Assembly: GCA_031404355.1 (NCBI GenBank)
Contig: JANNHK010000008.1
Location: 1 to 7,004 of the forward strand
DNA length: 7,004 bases
Reading direction: 5' to 3'
DNA from: JANNHK01 sp031404355
GTDB lineage: Bacteria; Actinomycetota; Acidimicrobiia; IMCC26256; PALSA-610
Shown: positions 1 to 6,224 of the stretch, one piece after another
Layout of the letters: each line of letters begins with the position of its first letter
Numbering within the stretch: the first letter of the stretch is position 1
The notes under the pieces: model-generated
Told to the model about the DNA's origin: nothing
Databases searched by the model: none
Seen by the model: only the letters and a program-made list of their open reading frames with translations
Position numbers and translations under genes: made by a program

Positions 1-1
1 G

Positions 2-334
2 GCGCCCGGCGGTGAGAACCACCACGAGCTGGGCTTGTTCTCGATCGGGGCGAACGCGCCGGGTCCGGAACCAGGCCGCGTCGGGCTCTACCACCTGGCC
101 TGGGAGGTCGACACGATCCGCGACCTGGCGGTGATGCGCGACCGGTTGGCGCGCATGGGTGCGCTGGCGGGCGAGAGCGACCACGGTGCGACCAAGTCGC
201 TCTACGCCCACGATCCCGACGGCAACGAGTTCGAGGTCATGTGGATGGTCCCCCGCGAGCAGTGGGGCGACTACGACCGCGACGCCATCACCCAACGCCT
301 CGACCTCGACGCCGAGATCGCCCGCTTCGGCTAA
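2..334 (+). CDS. VOC/glyoxalase-fold metalloenzyme, C-terminal part (5' truncated)
   Basis: The frame is open from base 2 to the TAA at 332-334, giving 110 residues with the N-terminal half outside the window. Visible features fit the vicinal oxygen chelate (VOC) superfamily, which includes glyoxalases and extradiol (catechol 2,3-dioxygenase-like) ring-cleavage enzymes. There is an NHHELGLF strand near the left edge, then GLYHLAWEV, which carries a candidate metal-binding His, a DHGATKSLYAHDPDGN turn, and GNEFEVMW, which carries the candidate Glu ligand. These are the usual positions of the His/Glu metal ligands in the last beta-alpha-beta-beta-beta module. The layout resembles CatE-like dioxygenases, but the missing N-terminus prevents separating a dioxygenase from a glyoxalase, isomerase or resistance protein. 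A TTG at 35 could serve as a start but would cut through the fold, so the gene very probably begins upstream. A methyltransferase follows 70 bases downstream on the same strand, so co-transcription is possible. Confidence 0.85.
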   Translation, partial: APGGENHHELGLFSIGANAPGPEPGRVGLYHLAWEVDTIRDLAVMRDRLARMGALAGESDHGATKSLYAHDPDGNEFEVMWMVPREQWGDYDRDAITQRLDLDAEIARFG

Positions 335-392
335 CACCTTCGAGTGGCCCTTGCCTTGCCGCGCGAACGGTGCGAATCTCCCGGGCCGACGT

Positions 393-397
393 GGAGG
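393..397 (+). promoter_or_regulatory. Ribosome binding site of the methyltransferase gene
   Basis: GGAGG lies 7 bases before the ATG at 405. It fixes that ATG as the start over the longer open frame reaching back to 159, which would overlap the VOC gene. The rest of the 70-base gap (335-404) shows no convincing promoter or terminator hairpin. Confidence 0.8.
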
Positions 398-404
398 TAG
401 CGAC

Positions 405-1256
405 ATGGCAATGAGCCCGGACGACATCCGCGACGCCCAACGGGCGTCGTGGGATCGATTCTCCCCCGGCTGGGGCAAGTGGGACCACATGGTGATCTCC
501 ATGCTCGGCCCGGTCGGCGAGGTGATGATCGAACAGATCGGCGTGCGCGACGGCATCGCGCATCTGGACGTCGCGGCCGGAACCGGGGAGCCGGGTCTCA
601 CGATCGCCGGGCTCGCACCCAAGGGCAAGATCACGATCACCGACCTCGCGCCCGGGATGCTCGATGTCGCAAAGAAGAACGCAGCCGGGCGCGGCATCAC
701 GAACGTCGAGTTCCGCGAAGCCGACGCAGGCAACCTGCCCTTCGACGACGCGACATTCGACTCGCTGACGTGTCGCTTCGGGTTCATGTTCTTCCCGGAC
801 ACCGCGCAGGCGGCGAGGGAGTTCGCACGGGTGCTGAGGCCGGGTGGTCGAGTTGCCGCGTCGGTATGGGTGGAGCCGGCCGACAACCCGTGGATCGTGA
901 TTCCCATGGGCGCGGTCGCGGCCGAAGTCGACATGCCCGCGCCCCCGCCGGACGCGCCGGGCATGTTCCGGTGCAATGCTCCCGGCTACCTCGCGAAGCT
1001 CTTCGAAGCGGCCGGTCTCCGCGACATCACCGAACACGAAGTGCACGGGACCCAGCGCTCCGAGTCACCCGAGCAGTCGTGGCAGATGATCACCGAAGTC
1101 GCGGCCCCGATCGCCGGCGCGATCGAACGCGCCGACGTCGCCGCCCAAGCACGGATCAAGGCGTCGGTGATCGAAAAGCTCCAGGCGTTCGCGGGACCGG
1201 ACGGCGTGAGTGTGCCGCACCACTCCCGGGTTACCGCCGCGACGCGAGCAGGTTGA
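405..1256 (+). CDS. Class I SAM-dependent methyltransferase (UbiE/Methyltransf_11 type)
   Basis: A 283-residue cytoplasmic protein with a complete Rossmann-type methyltransferase core. Motif I, LDVAAGTGEPGL (about residues 54-65), is the glycine-rich SAM-binding loop. The acidic end of strand 2 is TITDLAPGML, with Asp80 expected to hold the SAM ribose. Motif EADAGNLPFDDATFDS (105-120) fits the adenine-binding region, and VLRPGGRV (143-150) is the conserved post-core segment of UbiE-like enzymes. The C-terminal third is the variable substrate-recognition part. The family methylates quinones, sterols, polyketides and many small molecules, and nothing here identifies the substrate. It is not obviously the menaquinone enzyme, because no menaquinone genes are nearby. 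The adjacent VOC gene suggests small-molecule or aromatic metabolism, but only weakly. Its last 26 bases overlap the 3' end of the convergent aconitase gene, and the C-terminus (VPHHSRVTAATRAG) still resembles the normal end of the family, so it does not look broken. Confidence 0.88.
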   Translation: MAMSPDDIRDAQRASWDRFSPGWGKWDHMVISMLGPVGEVMIEQIGVRDGIAHLDVAAGTGEPGLTIAGLAPKGKITITDLAPGMLDVAKKNAAGRGITNVEFREADAGNLPFDDATFDSLTCRFGFMFFPDTAQAAREFARVLRPGGRVAASVWVEPADNPWIVIPMGAVAAEVDMPAPPPDAPGMFRCNAPGYLAKLFEAAGLRDITEHEVHGTQRSESPEQSWQMITEVAAPIAGAIERADVAAQARIKASVIEKLQAFAGPDGVSVPHHSRVTAATRAG

Positions 1257-3489
1257 GCGCCGAACCGGCGACGAACCACTCGATGTGCTCGTCGGACATC
1301 GTGTGATTGGCCGCGAACTCGTCGGTTGACCCGTCGGCGTGATGGAGGACGACGCGCAGCGCGCGGCCCGGTGCGAGTGAGTCGAGGCCGATGACGTCGA
1401 CGGCGTCGTCAGCGCGCACCTTCTCGTAGTCGGCCGGGTCGGCGAACGTGAGCGGCAGGAGGCCCTGCTTCTTCAGGTTCGCCTCGGCGATGCGCGCGAA
1501 GGAACGGGCGAGCACGGCCCGGCCGTTCATGTAGCGCGGTTCCATCGCCGCGTGCTCACGCGACGACCCTTCGCCGTAGTTCTCGTCGCCGATCGCCAAC
1601 CACTCGATACCGCCTTCCTTGTACTCGCGGGCGAGATCCGGCAACGCCTTGACCGAACCGTCGCGGGCGTCGATACCTTGCCCCGGCTCGCCCGGGGCGA
1701 ACGCGTTGACCGCGCCGAGGAACAGGTTCTGCGAGATGTTCGTGAGGTGGCCGCGGTACTTGAGCCACGGCCCGGCGGGCGACACGTGGTCGGTGGTGCA
1801 CTTGCCCTTCGCCTTGAGCAGCACGCGCAGGCCGCGCATGTCGTTGCCGTCCCACGCGGGGAACGGCGCCAGCAGTTCGAGGCGGTCCGAGCCGGGCGCG
1901 ACCGCGATCTCCACTGACGCGGCGTCAGCCGCGGGCGCCTCGAACCCTGATTCGCCCGGGTCGAACCCGCGAGACGGGAGGTCATCTGCGGTCGGCGGCT
2001 CGAACTCACGAGTGAACCGGTCATCGAGTTCGCCGAAGATCGCCATGCCCACCACGGTCTCGGGTGAGCCGATGAACGCGAGCGTGTCCTTGTTGCCGTC
2101 GTTGCGGGCGGGGAAGTTGCGGTTGAACGACGTGACGATGGTGTTCGTCTCGGTGGGCATGTCGTCGCGCTTCCACTGGCCGATGCACGGGCCGCACGCG
2201 TTGGCAAGGACCGTCGCGCCGATCGCTTCGAGGTCGGCGAGCAGGCCGTCGCGTTCGATGGTGGCGCGTACCTGTTCGGAGCCCGGTGTGATCATGAGCG
2301 GCGTCTGCACGTGCAGGCCCTTGGCCTTGGCCTGGCGGGCGATGTGTGCGGCGCGGCCGATGTCTTCGTACGACGAGTTCGTACACGACCCGACGAGCGC
2401 GGCCGAGATCTTCAGCGGGTAGCCCTCGCGTTCGGCGTCGGCGCGAATCTGCGAGATCGGCCGGTCGAGATCCGGGGTGTGCGGACCGACGAGGTGCGGT
2501 TCGAGTTCGGAAAGGTTGATCTCGACGACCCGGTCGTAGAACCGGGCCGGGTCGGCGTCGACTTCGGGGTCGTTGCGCAGGTGCTCGGCGTACCGGTCCG
2601 CGAGATCGGCGAGCGCTTCGCGGCCCGTCGCCTTGAGGTACTTCGCGGTCTGGTGGTCGTACGGGAACACCGAACACGTCGCGCCGATTTCGGCGCCCAT
2701 GTTGCAGATCGTCGCCTTACCCGTCGCGGAGATCGACTCGGCGCCGGGACCGAAGTACTCGACGATGGCGCCGGTGCCGCCCTTCACCGTGAGGATGCCC
2801 GCGACCTTGAGGATCACGTCCTTCGACGCAGTCCAGCCGGAAAGTGAACCCGTGAGGCGCACACCGATGAGCTTCGGTACCCGCGTGTTGAACGGCCACC
2901 CGGCCATGACGTCGACCGCGTCGGCACCGCCGACACCGATCGCGACCATGCCCAACCCGCCCGCGTTCGGCGTGTGCGAATCGGTGCCGATCATCATGCC
3001 GCCCGGGAACGCGTAGTTCTCGAGCACGACCTGGTGGATGATGCCGCTCCCCGGCTTCCAGAACCCGATGCCGTAGCGCGACGACACGGTGCGGAGGAAC
3101 TCGTACACCTCGCGGTTCGTGTCGAGCGCGACCCGCATGTCGGCCTCGGCGCCGACGCGCGCCTGGATGAGATGGTCACAGTGGACGGTCGACGGCACCG
3201 CGACCGTCGGCAGGCCGGCGAGCATGAACTGGAGCAGCGCCATCTGCGCGGTCGCGTCCTGCATCGCGACGCGGTCGGGGCGGTAGTCGGCGTAGTCGAC
3301 GCCCCGGTCGAATCCGACGGTGCGCGGATCGTCGGCGTGGGCGACGAGCACCTTCTCCGCGAACGTCAGGGGCCGACCCAGTCGTTCGCGCGCGATATCG
3401 ACGCGTTCGGCGAGCTTGGCGTACGCGGCTTCGACGAGCGCGACGGGGGTGGTGGGAACGACGGCGTCAGGCCGTGACGGGTTAGCCAT
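1231..3489 (-). CDS. acn: Aconitate hydratase, mitochondrial (ACO2-like) type
   Basis: A 752-residue [4Fe-4S] enzyme of the TCA cycle that interconverts citrate and isocitrate via cis-aconitate in the cytoplasm. All three cluster cysteines are visible: Cys369 in GSCTNSSYEDIG, and Cys432 and Cys435 in ANACGPCIGQW. Other hallmarks are HCDHLIQ (103-109), IGTDSHTPNAGGLG (167-180), TSFNRNFPARNDG (453-465) and the swivel-domain motif GEGSSREHAAMEPR (639-652), which carries the catalytic serine and a substrate-binding arginine. The length and the order of the parts (three N-terminal domains, a linker near 495-545, then the swivel domain) match the mitochondrial aconitase subfamily. The roughly 900-residue AcnA/IRP1 form is the more familiar one in actinomycetes. 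The ATG is supported by AGGAG 9 bases upstream. The gene overlaps the end of the upstream GntR gene by 8 bases, so translational coupling is likely. Nothing looks truncated. The assignment is close to certain; regulation by the neighbour is an inference. Confidence 0.97.
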   Translation of the reverse strand: MANPSRPDAVVPTTPVALVEAAYAKLAERVDIARERLGRPLTFAEKVLVAHADDPRTVGFDRGVDYADYRPDRVAMQDATAQMALLQFMLAGLPTVAVPSTVHCDHLIQARVGAEADMRVALDTNREVYEFLRTVSSRYGIGFWKPGSGIIHQVVLENYAFPGGMMIGTDSHTPNAGGLGMVAIGVGGADAVDVMAGWPFNTRVPKLIGVRLTGSLSGWTASKDVILKVAGILTVKGGTGAIVEYFGPGAESISATGKATICNMGAEIGATCSVFPYDHQTAKYLKATGREALADLADRYAEHLRNDPEVDADPARFYDRVVEINLSELEPHLVGPHTPDLDRPISQIRADAEREGYPLKISAALVGSCTNSSYEDIGRAAHIARQAKAKGLHVQTPLMITPGSEQVRATIERDGLLADLEAIGATVLANACGPCIGQWKRDDMPTETNTIVTSFNRNFPARNDGNKDTLAFIGSPETVVGMAIFGELDDRFTREFEPPTADDLPSRGFDPGESGFEAPAADAASVEIAVAPGSDRLELLAPFPAWDGNDMRGLRVLLKAKGKCTTDHVSPAGPWLKYRGHLTNISQNLFLGAVNAFAPGEPGQGIDARDGSVKALPDLAREYKEGGIEWLAIGDENYGEGSSREHAAMEPRYMNGRAVLARSFARIAEANLKKQGLLPLTFADPADYEKVRADDAVDVIGLDSLAPGRALRVVLHHADGSTDEFAANHTMSDEHIEWFVAGSALNLLASRR

Positions 3490-4204
3490 GATGCAACACT
3501 CCTGAATTCAGTGAGAACTCGATTTCGAACGTAGTACGAGCGGCCGGGTAGCGGTGCTCGGAGTAGAGGACCGGCGCGCCGGACGCATCGTGGGTCACGC
3601 GGCGGACGAAGAGCAGCGGGTCGCCCGGTGCGATGTCGAGGCGGCGGGCAGTCGGGGCGTCGGCGATGTCGGCCGTAATGGTCTGGTGCACGGTGGCGAG
3701 GTCGACGCCCCGCAACGGGAGGACGTCGTAGAACGGCGCCCGCTCGATGTCGGCGCGCGACAGTTCGGCACCGAGGTCGGCACCGACCCACACGGTGACG
3801 AGGGCGAACGGCTCGCCGTCGGCCCGGTTGAGGCGCTCGACGCACAGCACGTCGGCGCCGCGATCGCAGCCCAGCGCGACCGCGACCGTCGGCGTGGCTT
3901 CGACGAACCCGAACGACAGGATCTCGCGGCTCGGAGTTGCTCCCGCCGCCTCGACCGCCGCCTCCACGGTGGTGACGCGCCCCAGCGGTTGGCGGACCGG
4001 GTCGACGGCCGCGAACCAACCCGCCCCCCGGCGACTCGTGACGAGCCCCTCGCGCCGGAGGATGTCGAGCGCCCGCCGCACCGTTACCCGGCTGGTGCCG
4101 TAGGCCCGGCCGAACTCGCCTTCGCTGGCCAGTGCTCCCCCCGGCCCGAAGTCGCCCGCCGCGATGCGGGCCCGGAGAGCGTCGGCGAGGTCGAGGTAAC
4201 GCAC
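3482..4204 (-). CDS. GntR-family transcriptional regulator, HutC subfamily (UTRA domain)
   Basis: A 240-residue DNA-binding regulator. Residues 1-66 form a winged helix-turn-helix: RYLDLADALRARIAAGDF leads into LASEGEFGRAYGTSRVTVRRALDILRREGLV, with the recognition helix near 38-50, and a wing at VTSRRGAGWF. Residues from about 80 to 235 form a UTRA ligand-binding domain, ending in the typical GAPVLYSEHRYPAARTTFEIEF. UTRA regulators usually sense a small metabolite (urocanate, sugar phosphates, phosphonates and others); the ligand here cannot be read from sequence. The start is taken as the GTG at 4204, because the wHTH begins there and the frame extending to a TTG at 4240 would be translated from the promoter/operator island. 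No Shine-Dalgarno sequence precedes this GTG, which fits a leaderless message. The stop TAA overlaps the aconitase start within ATGGCTAA. It probably controls itself and the aconitase gene. Confidence 0.92.
   Translation of the reverse strand: MRYLDLADALRARIAAGDFGPGGALASEGEFGRAYGTSRVTVRRALDILRREGLVTSRRGAGWFAAVDPVRQPLGRVTTVEAAVEAAGATPSREILSFGFVEATPTVAVALGCDRGADVLCVERLNRADGEPFALVTVWVGADLGAELSRADIERAPFYDVLPLRGVDLATVHQTITADIADAPTARRLDIAPGDPLLFVRRVTHDASGAPVLYSEHRYPAARTTFEIEFSLNSGVLHHG
3499..3503 (-). promoter_or_regulatory. Ribosome binding site of the aconitase gene
   Basis: Read on the - strand this is AGGAG, 9 bases before the aconitase ATG. It lies inside the last codons of the GntR gene. It partly overlaps a perfect 10-bp palindrome, CTGAATTCAG, at 3502-3511. 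Confidence 0.7.
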
Positions 4205-4205
4205 G

Positions 4206-4242
4206 ACTTGTATGCTACATGTATATATGGATGCAGACAAGT
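4206..4242. promoter_or_regulatory. Candidate GntR operator: imperfect inverted repeat in an AT-rich island
   Basis: The left arm ACTTGTATGC (4206-4215) and right arm GCAGACAAGT (4233-4242) are reverse complements except for one position, with 17 bases between them. A perfect 8-bp palindrome, TACATGTA, sits inside at 4216-4223, next to an alternating TATATA run. The element almost exactly fills the 39-base gap between the hydrolase stop and the GntR start and contrasts sharply with the GC-rich surroundings. GntR-family operators are typically short dyads with GT...AC ends. That the adjacent regulator binds here is an inference. Confidence 0.6.
4212..4240 (-). promoter_or_regulatory. Candidate promoter of the gntR-acn operon, possibly leaderless
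   Basis: On the - strand TTGTCT (4240-4235) and TAGCAT (4217-4212) are separated by 17 bases, and each matches 4 of 6 positions of the housekeeping consensus. Transcription would begin about 6-8 bases after the -10 box, at or beside the GTG at 4204. This agrees with the missing Shine-Dalgarno sequence. A weaker alternative -10, TATACA at 4225-4220, would give a leader of only a few bases. Confidence 0.5.
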
Positions 4243-4243
4243 A

Positions 4244-5083
4244 CTACCTGAGCGAGGCAAGGAAGGCGCCGAGCACCTGGGCGAACTCGGTCGGCGCCTC
4301 GACCCACGGCAGGTGCCCGGCCGCCTCGATCACCCGCACCTCGGCCCGGGGCAGGGCGGCCGCAAGCGAGTCGACACCCCACACGGGACGAGGATCGGCG
4401 GCGCCGTGCACGATCAGCGCCGGAACGTCGAGCCCCGCGCAGCGGGCCGCGGTCTCCGACTCCGCGAGCGTCTTCAGTTCGGCACTCAGGGACGCGTTCG
4501 CCTCGTAGTTCACGGCGTACGCCTGGTCGAGTGCCGCGGCAAATGCGCGCGCCCGATCGCGGTCGGCGTAGTCGGGATGCCACGCGAGGACACGGCGTTC
4601 GTGTTCCTCGGCCGGGCTCCGATCGAGCGTCTTGAGTTCGGCAAGTCGCGCTTCTTCGTCGGCAGTGCGGCGCCGCGTCGCTTCGGCGTGATACGCCGCG
4701 TTCCAGTCCGAGCCGATGCCGGTCCCCGACAGGTAGACCAGCGCGCGCACGCGATCGGGATATGCGAGCGCGTAGTGCAGTGCGAGCGCGGCCCCCCACG
4801 AGTGGCCGCCGACGATCCACTGGTCGTGACCGAAGTGCGCGCGTAGCTCGTCGAGGTCGGCCGTGAAACGCGCGATCGTCAACGGACCCGCGTCGTCCGA
4901 GTGCCGCGACCCGCGCTGGTCGTAGCGATACACGGTGGCCCGGTCGTCGACGAGGTCGGCAACCGGTGCGAGGTAGTCCCACATGCCCGGCCCACCGTGG
5001 CACAGCACGAACGGCAGTCCACTCCCTTGCCGTTCCGTCCACAGCGTCACACCGTCGGATACGGCGACGCGCTCGACGGTCAA
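4244..5083 (-). CDS. Alpha/beta hydrolase, proline iminopeptidase-like (S33 type)
   Basis: A 279-residue soluble alpha/beta hydrolase with no signal peptide. HGGPG (29-33) is the oxyanion-hole motif typical of proline iminopeptidases and their relatives, and YDQRGSRHS (54-62) also fits that group. The catalytic triad can be assigned as Ser95 in GGHSWGAAL, Asp230 in VHGAADPRPVW and His257 in AAGHLPWVEAP. The cap lies between about 125 and 210. The family includes aminopeptidases, esterases, epoxide hydrolases and haloperoxidase-like enzymes, so the substrate is open. The start is taken as TTG at 5083, one base after the stop of the upstream molybdenum-protein gene. The frame is open for another 63 codons upstream, but those codons overlie the neighbour and encode low-quality Arg/Ser-rich sequence. 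The gene appears to be the last of the rrf2 operon. Its stop abuts the AT-rich promoter island of the next operon. Confidence 0.88.
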   Translation of the reverse strand: MTVERVAVSDGVTLWTERQGSGLPFVLCHGGPGMWDYLAPVADLVDDRATVYRYDQRGSRHSDDAGPLTIARFTADLDELRAHFGHDQWIVGGHSWGAALALHYALAYPDRVRALVYLSGTGIGSDWNAAYHAEATRRRTADEEARLAELKTLDRSPAEEHERRVLAWHPDYADRDRARAFAAALDQAYAVNYEANASLSAELKTLAESETAARCAGLDVPALIVHGAADPRPVWGVDSLAAALPRAEVRVIEAAGHLPWVEAPTEFAQVLGAFLASLR

Positions 5084-5084
5084 C

Positions 5085-5696
5085 TCAGTCGCCCCAATAC
5101 CGCTGCTCCTGCCACGGGTCGCCGACGTTGTGGTAGCCGTTCTGCTCCCAGAAACCGGGCTGGTCGCCGGCGCGGAACTCGAAGCCGCGTACCCATTTCG
5201 CCGACTTCCAGAAGTACAGCTTCGGCAGCATCGTCCGCAGCGGCCCACCGTGTTCGGCGGCGAGCGGTCCACCGTCGTACTCCCACGCGAGCAGCACGTT
5301 CTCGTCCATCAGGTCGGCGAGGGGCGTGTTGGTCGAATAGCCGTACTCCGCGTGTTGCAGCACGTGCGTGACCGTCGGGTCGACGTCGACGAGCGCGATC
5401 ACGTCGCGGGCGCGCACGCCGTGCCAGCGCGTGTCGAACTTCGACCACTTGGTGACGCAGTGGATGTCGGTGACGACGTCGGTCGCCGGCAGCGCGCGCA
5501 GTTCGTCCCAGGTGAGTGTGCGTTCCTTCGCAACCGCGCCGAAGAGCCGGAAGTTCCACGTCGCCGGATCGAAGGTCGGCACGTCGCCGACGTGCAGCAC
5601 GGGGAACCGATCCGTGTGGTACTGCCCGGGCGGCAGGCGGGCCGGGTCGTAGCCGCGCTCGATCAGGGCCTTGCGGTTCCGTTCGAAGAAGCCCAT
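5085..5696 (-). CDS. Small cytoplasmic sulfite-oxidase-like molybdopterin oxidoreductase
   Basis: A 203-residue protein of the oxidoreductase molybdopterin-binding fold (sulfite oxidase/YedY group). Its only cysteine, Cys80 in DIHCVTKWSKFDTRWHGV, is in the position of the molybdenum-ligating cysteine, followed by the Trp/Arg pattern typical of the group. The C-terminus, WEQNGYHNVGDPWQEQRYWGD, is characteristic of the short actinobacterial sulfite oxidase-like proteins. There is no twin-arginine signal, no haem domain and no C-terminal dimerisation domain, so it should work in the cytoplasm with an external electron acceptor that is not encoded in this window. True sulfite oxidation is not proven, because relatives such as MsrP reduce sulfoxides. 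The ATG at 5696 shares its A with the stop TGA of the Rrf2 gene (TGATG), so the two are very likely translationally coupled. Open frame upstream to 5825 is only overlap with the Rrf2 gene. Confidence 0.9.
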   Translation of the reverse strand: MGFFERNRKALIERGYDPARLPPGQYHTDRFPVLHVGDVPTFDPATWNFRLFGAVAKERTLTWDELRALPATDVVTDIHCVTKWSKFDTRWHGVRARDVIALVDVDPTVTHVLQHAEYGYSTNTPLADLMDENVLLAWEYDGGPLAAEHGGPLRTMLPKLYFWKSAKWVRGFEFRAGDQPGFWEQNGYHNVGDPWQEQRYWGD

Positions 5697-6169
5697 CAGC
5701 GCCGCTCCCACGCGTCGTCGTCGGCCGTCTTTCCGGTGACCGCCTTGGGGAGTGTTCCGTTGGCGATATCGGCAAGGGTGACGTGTTCGAGCACCGAGCG
5801 CAGCCCGGCCCGCAGCGCGACCCACACCTCGGGCAGGTGCTCGGCCGCGCCGCCGTAGCGCAGGTCCTGCGGCTGGATGCCCTGCACCCCGGCGAGCGGG
5901 CCTTCGACGGCGCGCAGGACGTCGGCGACGGTGACCTCCTTGGCCGGGCGGGCGAGCTGGTAGCCGCCCTCGGCGCCCCGCCGGGTCCGCACGATGCCGG
6001 CCCGGCGCAGCTCGGTGAGGATGTTCTCGAGGAACTTCTGCGGGATGTCCTGGGCGTGGGCCAGGTGCTCGCCCTTCACGGGCACGTCGGCCCCGCCCGC
6101 CTCGATCTGGGCGCTAGCCAGCTCGACCGCCGCCCGCACCGCATAGTCGGCCTTGGCCGTGATCCGCAC
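5696..6169 (-). CDS. Rrf2-family transcriptional regulator lacking cysteines
   Basis: A 157-residue regulator. The N-terminus, RITAKADYAVRAAVELA, is the hallmark first helix of Rrf2 proteins. The winged helix-turn-helix follows: IPQKFLENILTELRRAGIVRTRRGAEGGYQLARP (42-75) holds the recognition helix and wing, and VTVADVLRAVEGP (79-91) starts the dimerisation helix. Iron-sulfur members such as IscR, NsrR and RsrR carry cysteines near residues 90-110, but this protein has none anywhere; the matching stretch is GPLAGVQGIQPQDLRYGGAAEHL. It therefore resembles the CymR type, which acts in sulfur and cysteine metabolism without a cluster and often through a partner protein. The start is GTG at 6169, chosen because the conserved first helix begins there; its Shine-Dalgarno is weak. 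The gene heads the operon and diverges from a TauE/SafE gene. The shared dyad at 6223-6245 is its probable operator. Confidence 0.93.
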   Translation of the reverse strand: MRITAKADYAVRAAVELASAQIEAGGADVPVKGEHLAHAQDIPQKFLENILTELRRAGIVRTRRGAEGGYQLARPAKEVTVADVLRAVEGPLAGVQGIQPQDLRYGGAAEHLPEVWVALRAGLRSVLEHVTLADIANGTLPKAVTGKTADDDAWERR

Positions 6170-6195
6170 CCCCGGAGTCTCGCGGACCGCTCCCC

Positions 6196-6224
6196 TTGAC
6201 CGCCGGTCCTCGATCCTCTAGTTT
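6196..6224 (+). promoter_or_regulatory. Candidate promoter of the TauE/SafE gene
   Basis: TTGACC (6196-6201, 5 of 6 consensus positions) is followed after 17 bases by TAGTTT (6219-6224), a weak -10. Transcription would begin near 6231, inside the dyad, so a bound repressor would block it. The weak -10 makes this tentative. Confidence 0.4.

Noticed and set aside
159..404. N-terminal extension of the methyltransferase back to 159
   Set aside because: It lies over the VOC gene and the gap, encodes Arg/Ser/Pro-rich sequence, and the GGAGG before 405 marks the true start.
288..1046. A 252-codon - strand frame opposite the methyltransferase
   Set aside because: Arg-rich composition with no family resemblance, fully explained as an antisense shadow.
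449..1306. A 285-codon + strand frame inside the methyltransferase gene
   Set aside because: Out-of-frame shadow dominated by Arg, Gly and His; the methyltransferase frame carries all family motifs and the ribosome binding site.
4206..4242. Inverted repeat after the hydrolase stop read as an intrinsic terminator
   Set aside because: The arms are AT-rich and mismatched, the loop is 17 bases, and no T-run follows. Position and composition fit an operator/promoter better.
3554..4846. A 430-codon open frame on the + strand opposite gntR and the hydrolase
   Set aside because: It runs antisense through two well-recognised genes and their promoter island. Its product is Arg/Gly/Glu-rich with no recognisable fold, as expected from GC-rich antisense frames.
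5697..5825. N-terminal extension of the Mo protein that might have been a signal peptide
   Set aside because: The extra 43 codons are Arg/Gly-rich translation of the Rrf2 gene in another frame, with no twin-arginine motif plus hydrophobic stretch. The TGATG junction explains the start at 5696.
4983..5858. A 291-codon + strand frame opposite the Mo protein and Rrf2 genes
   Set aside because: Antisense to two overlapping conserved genes; no motif and no ribosome binding site of note.
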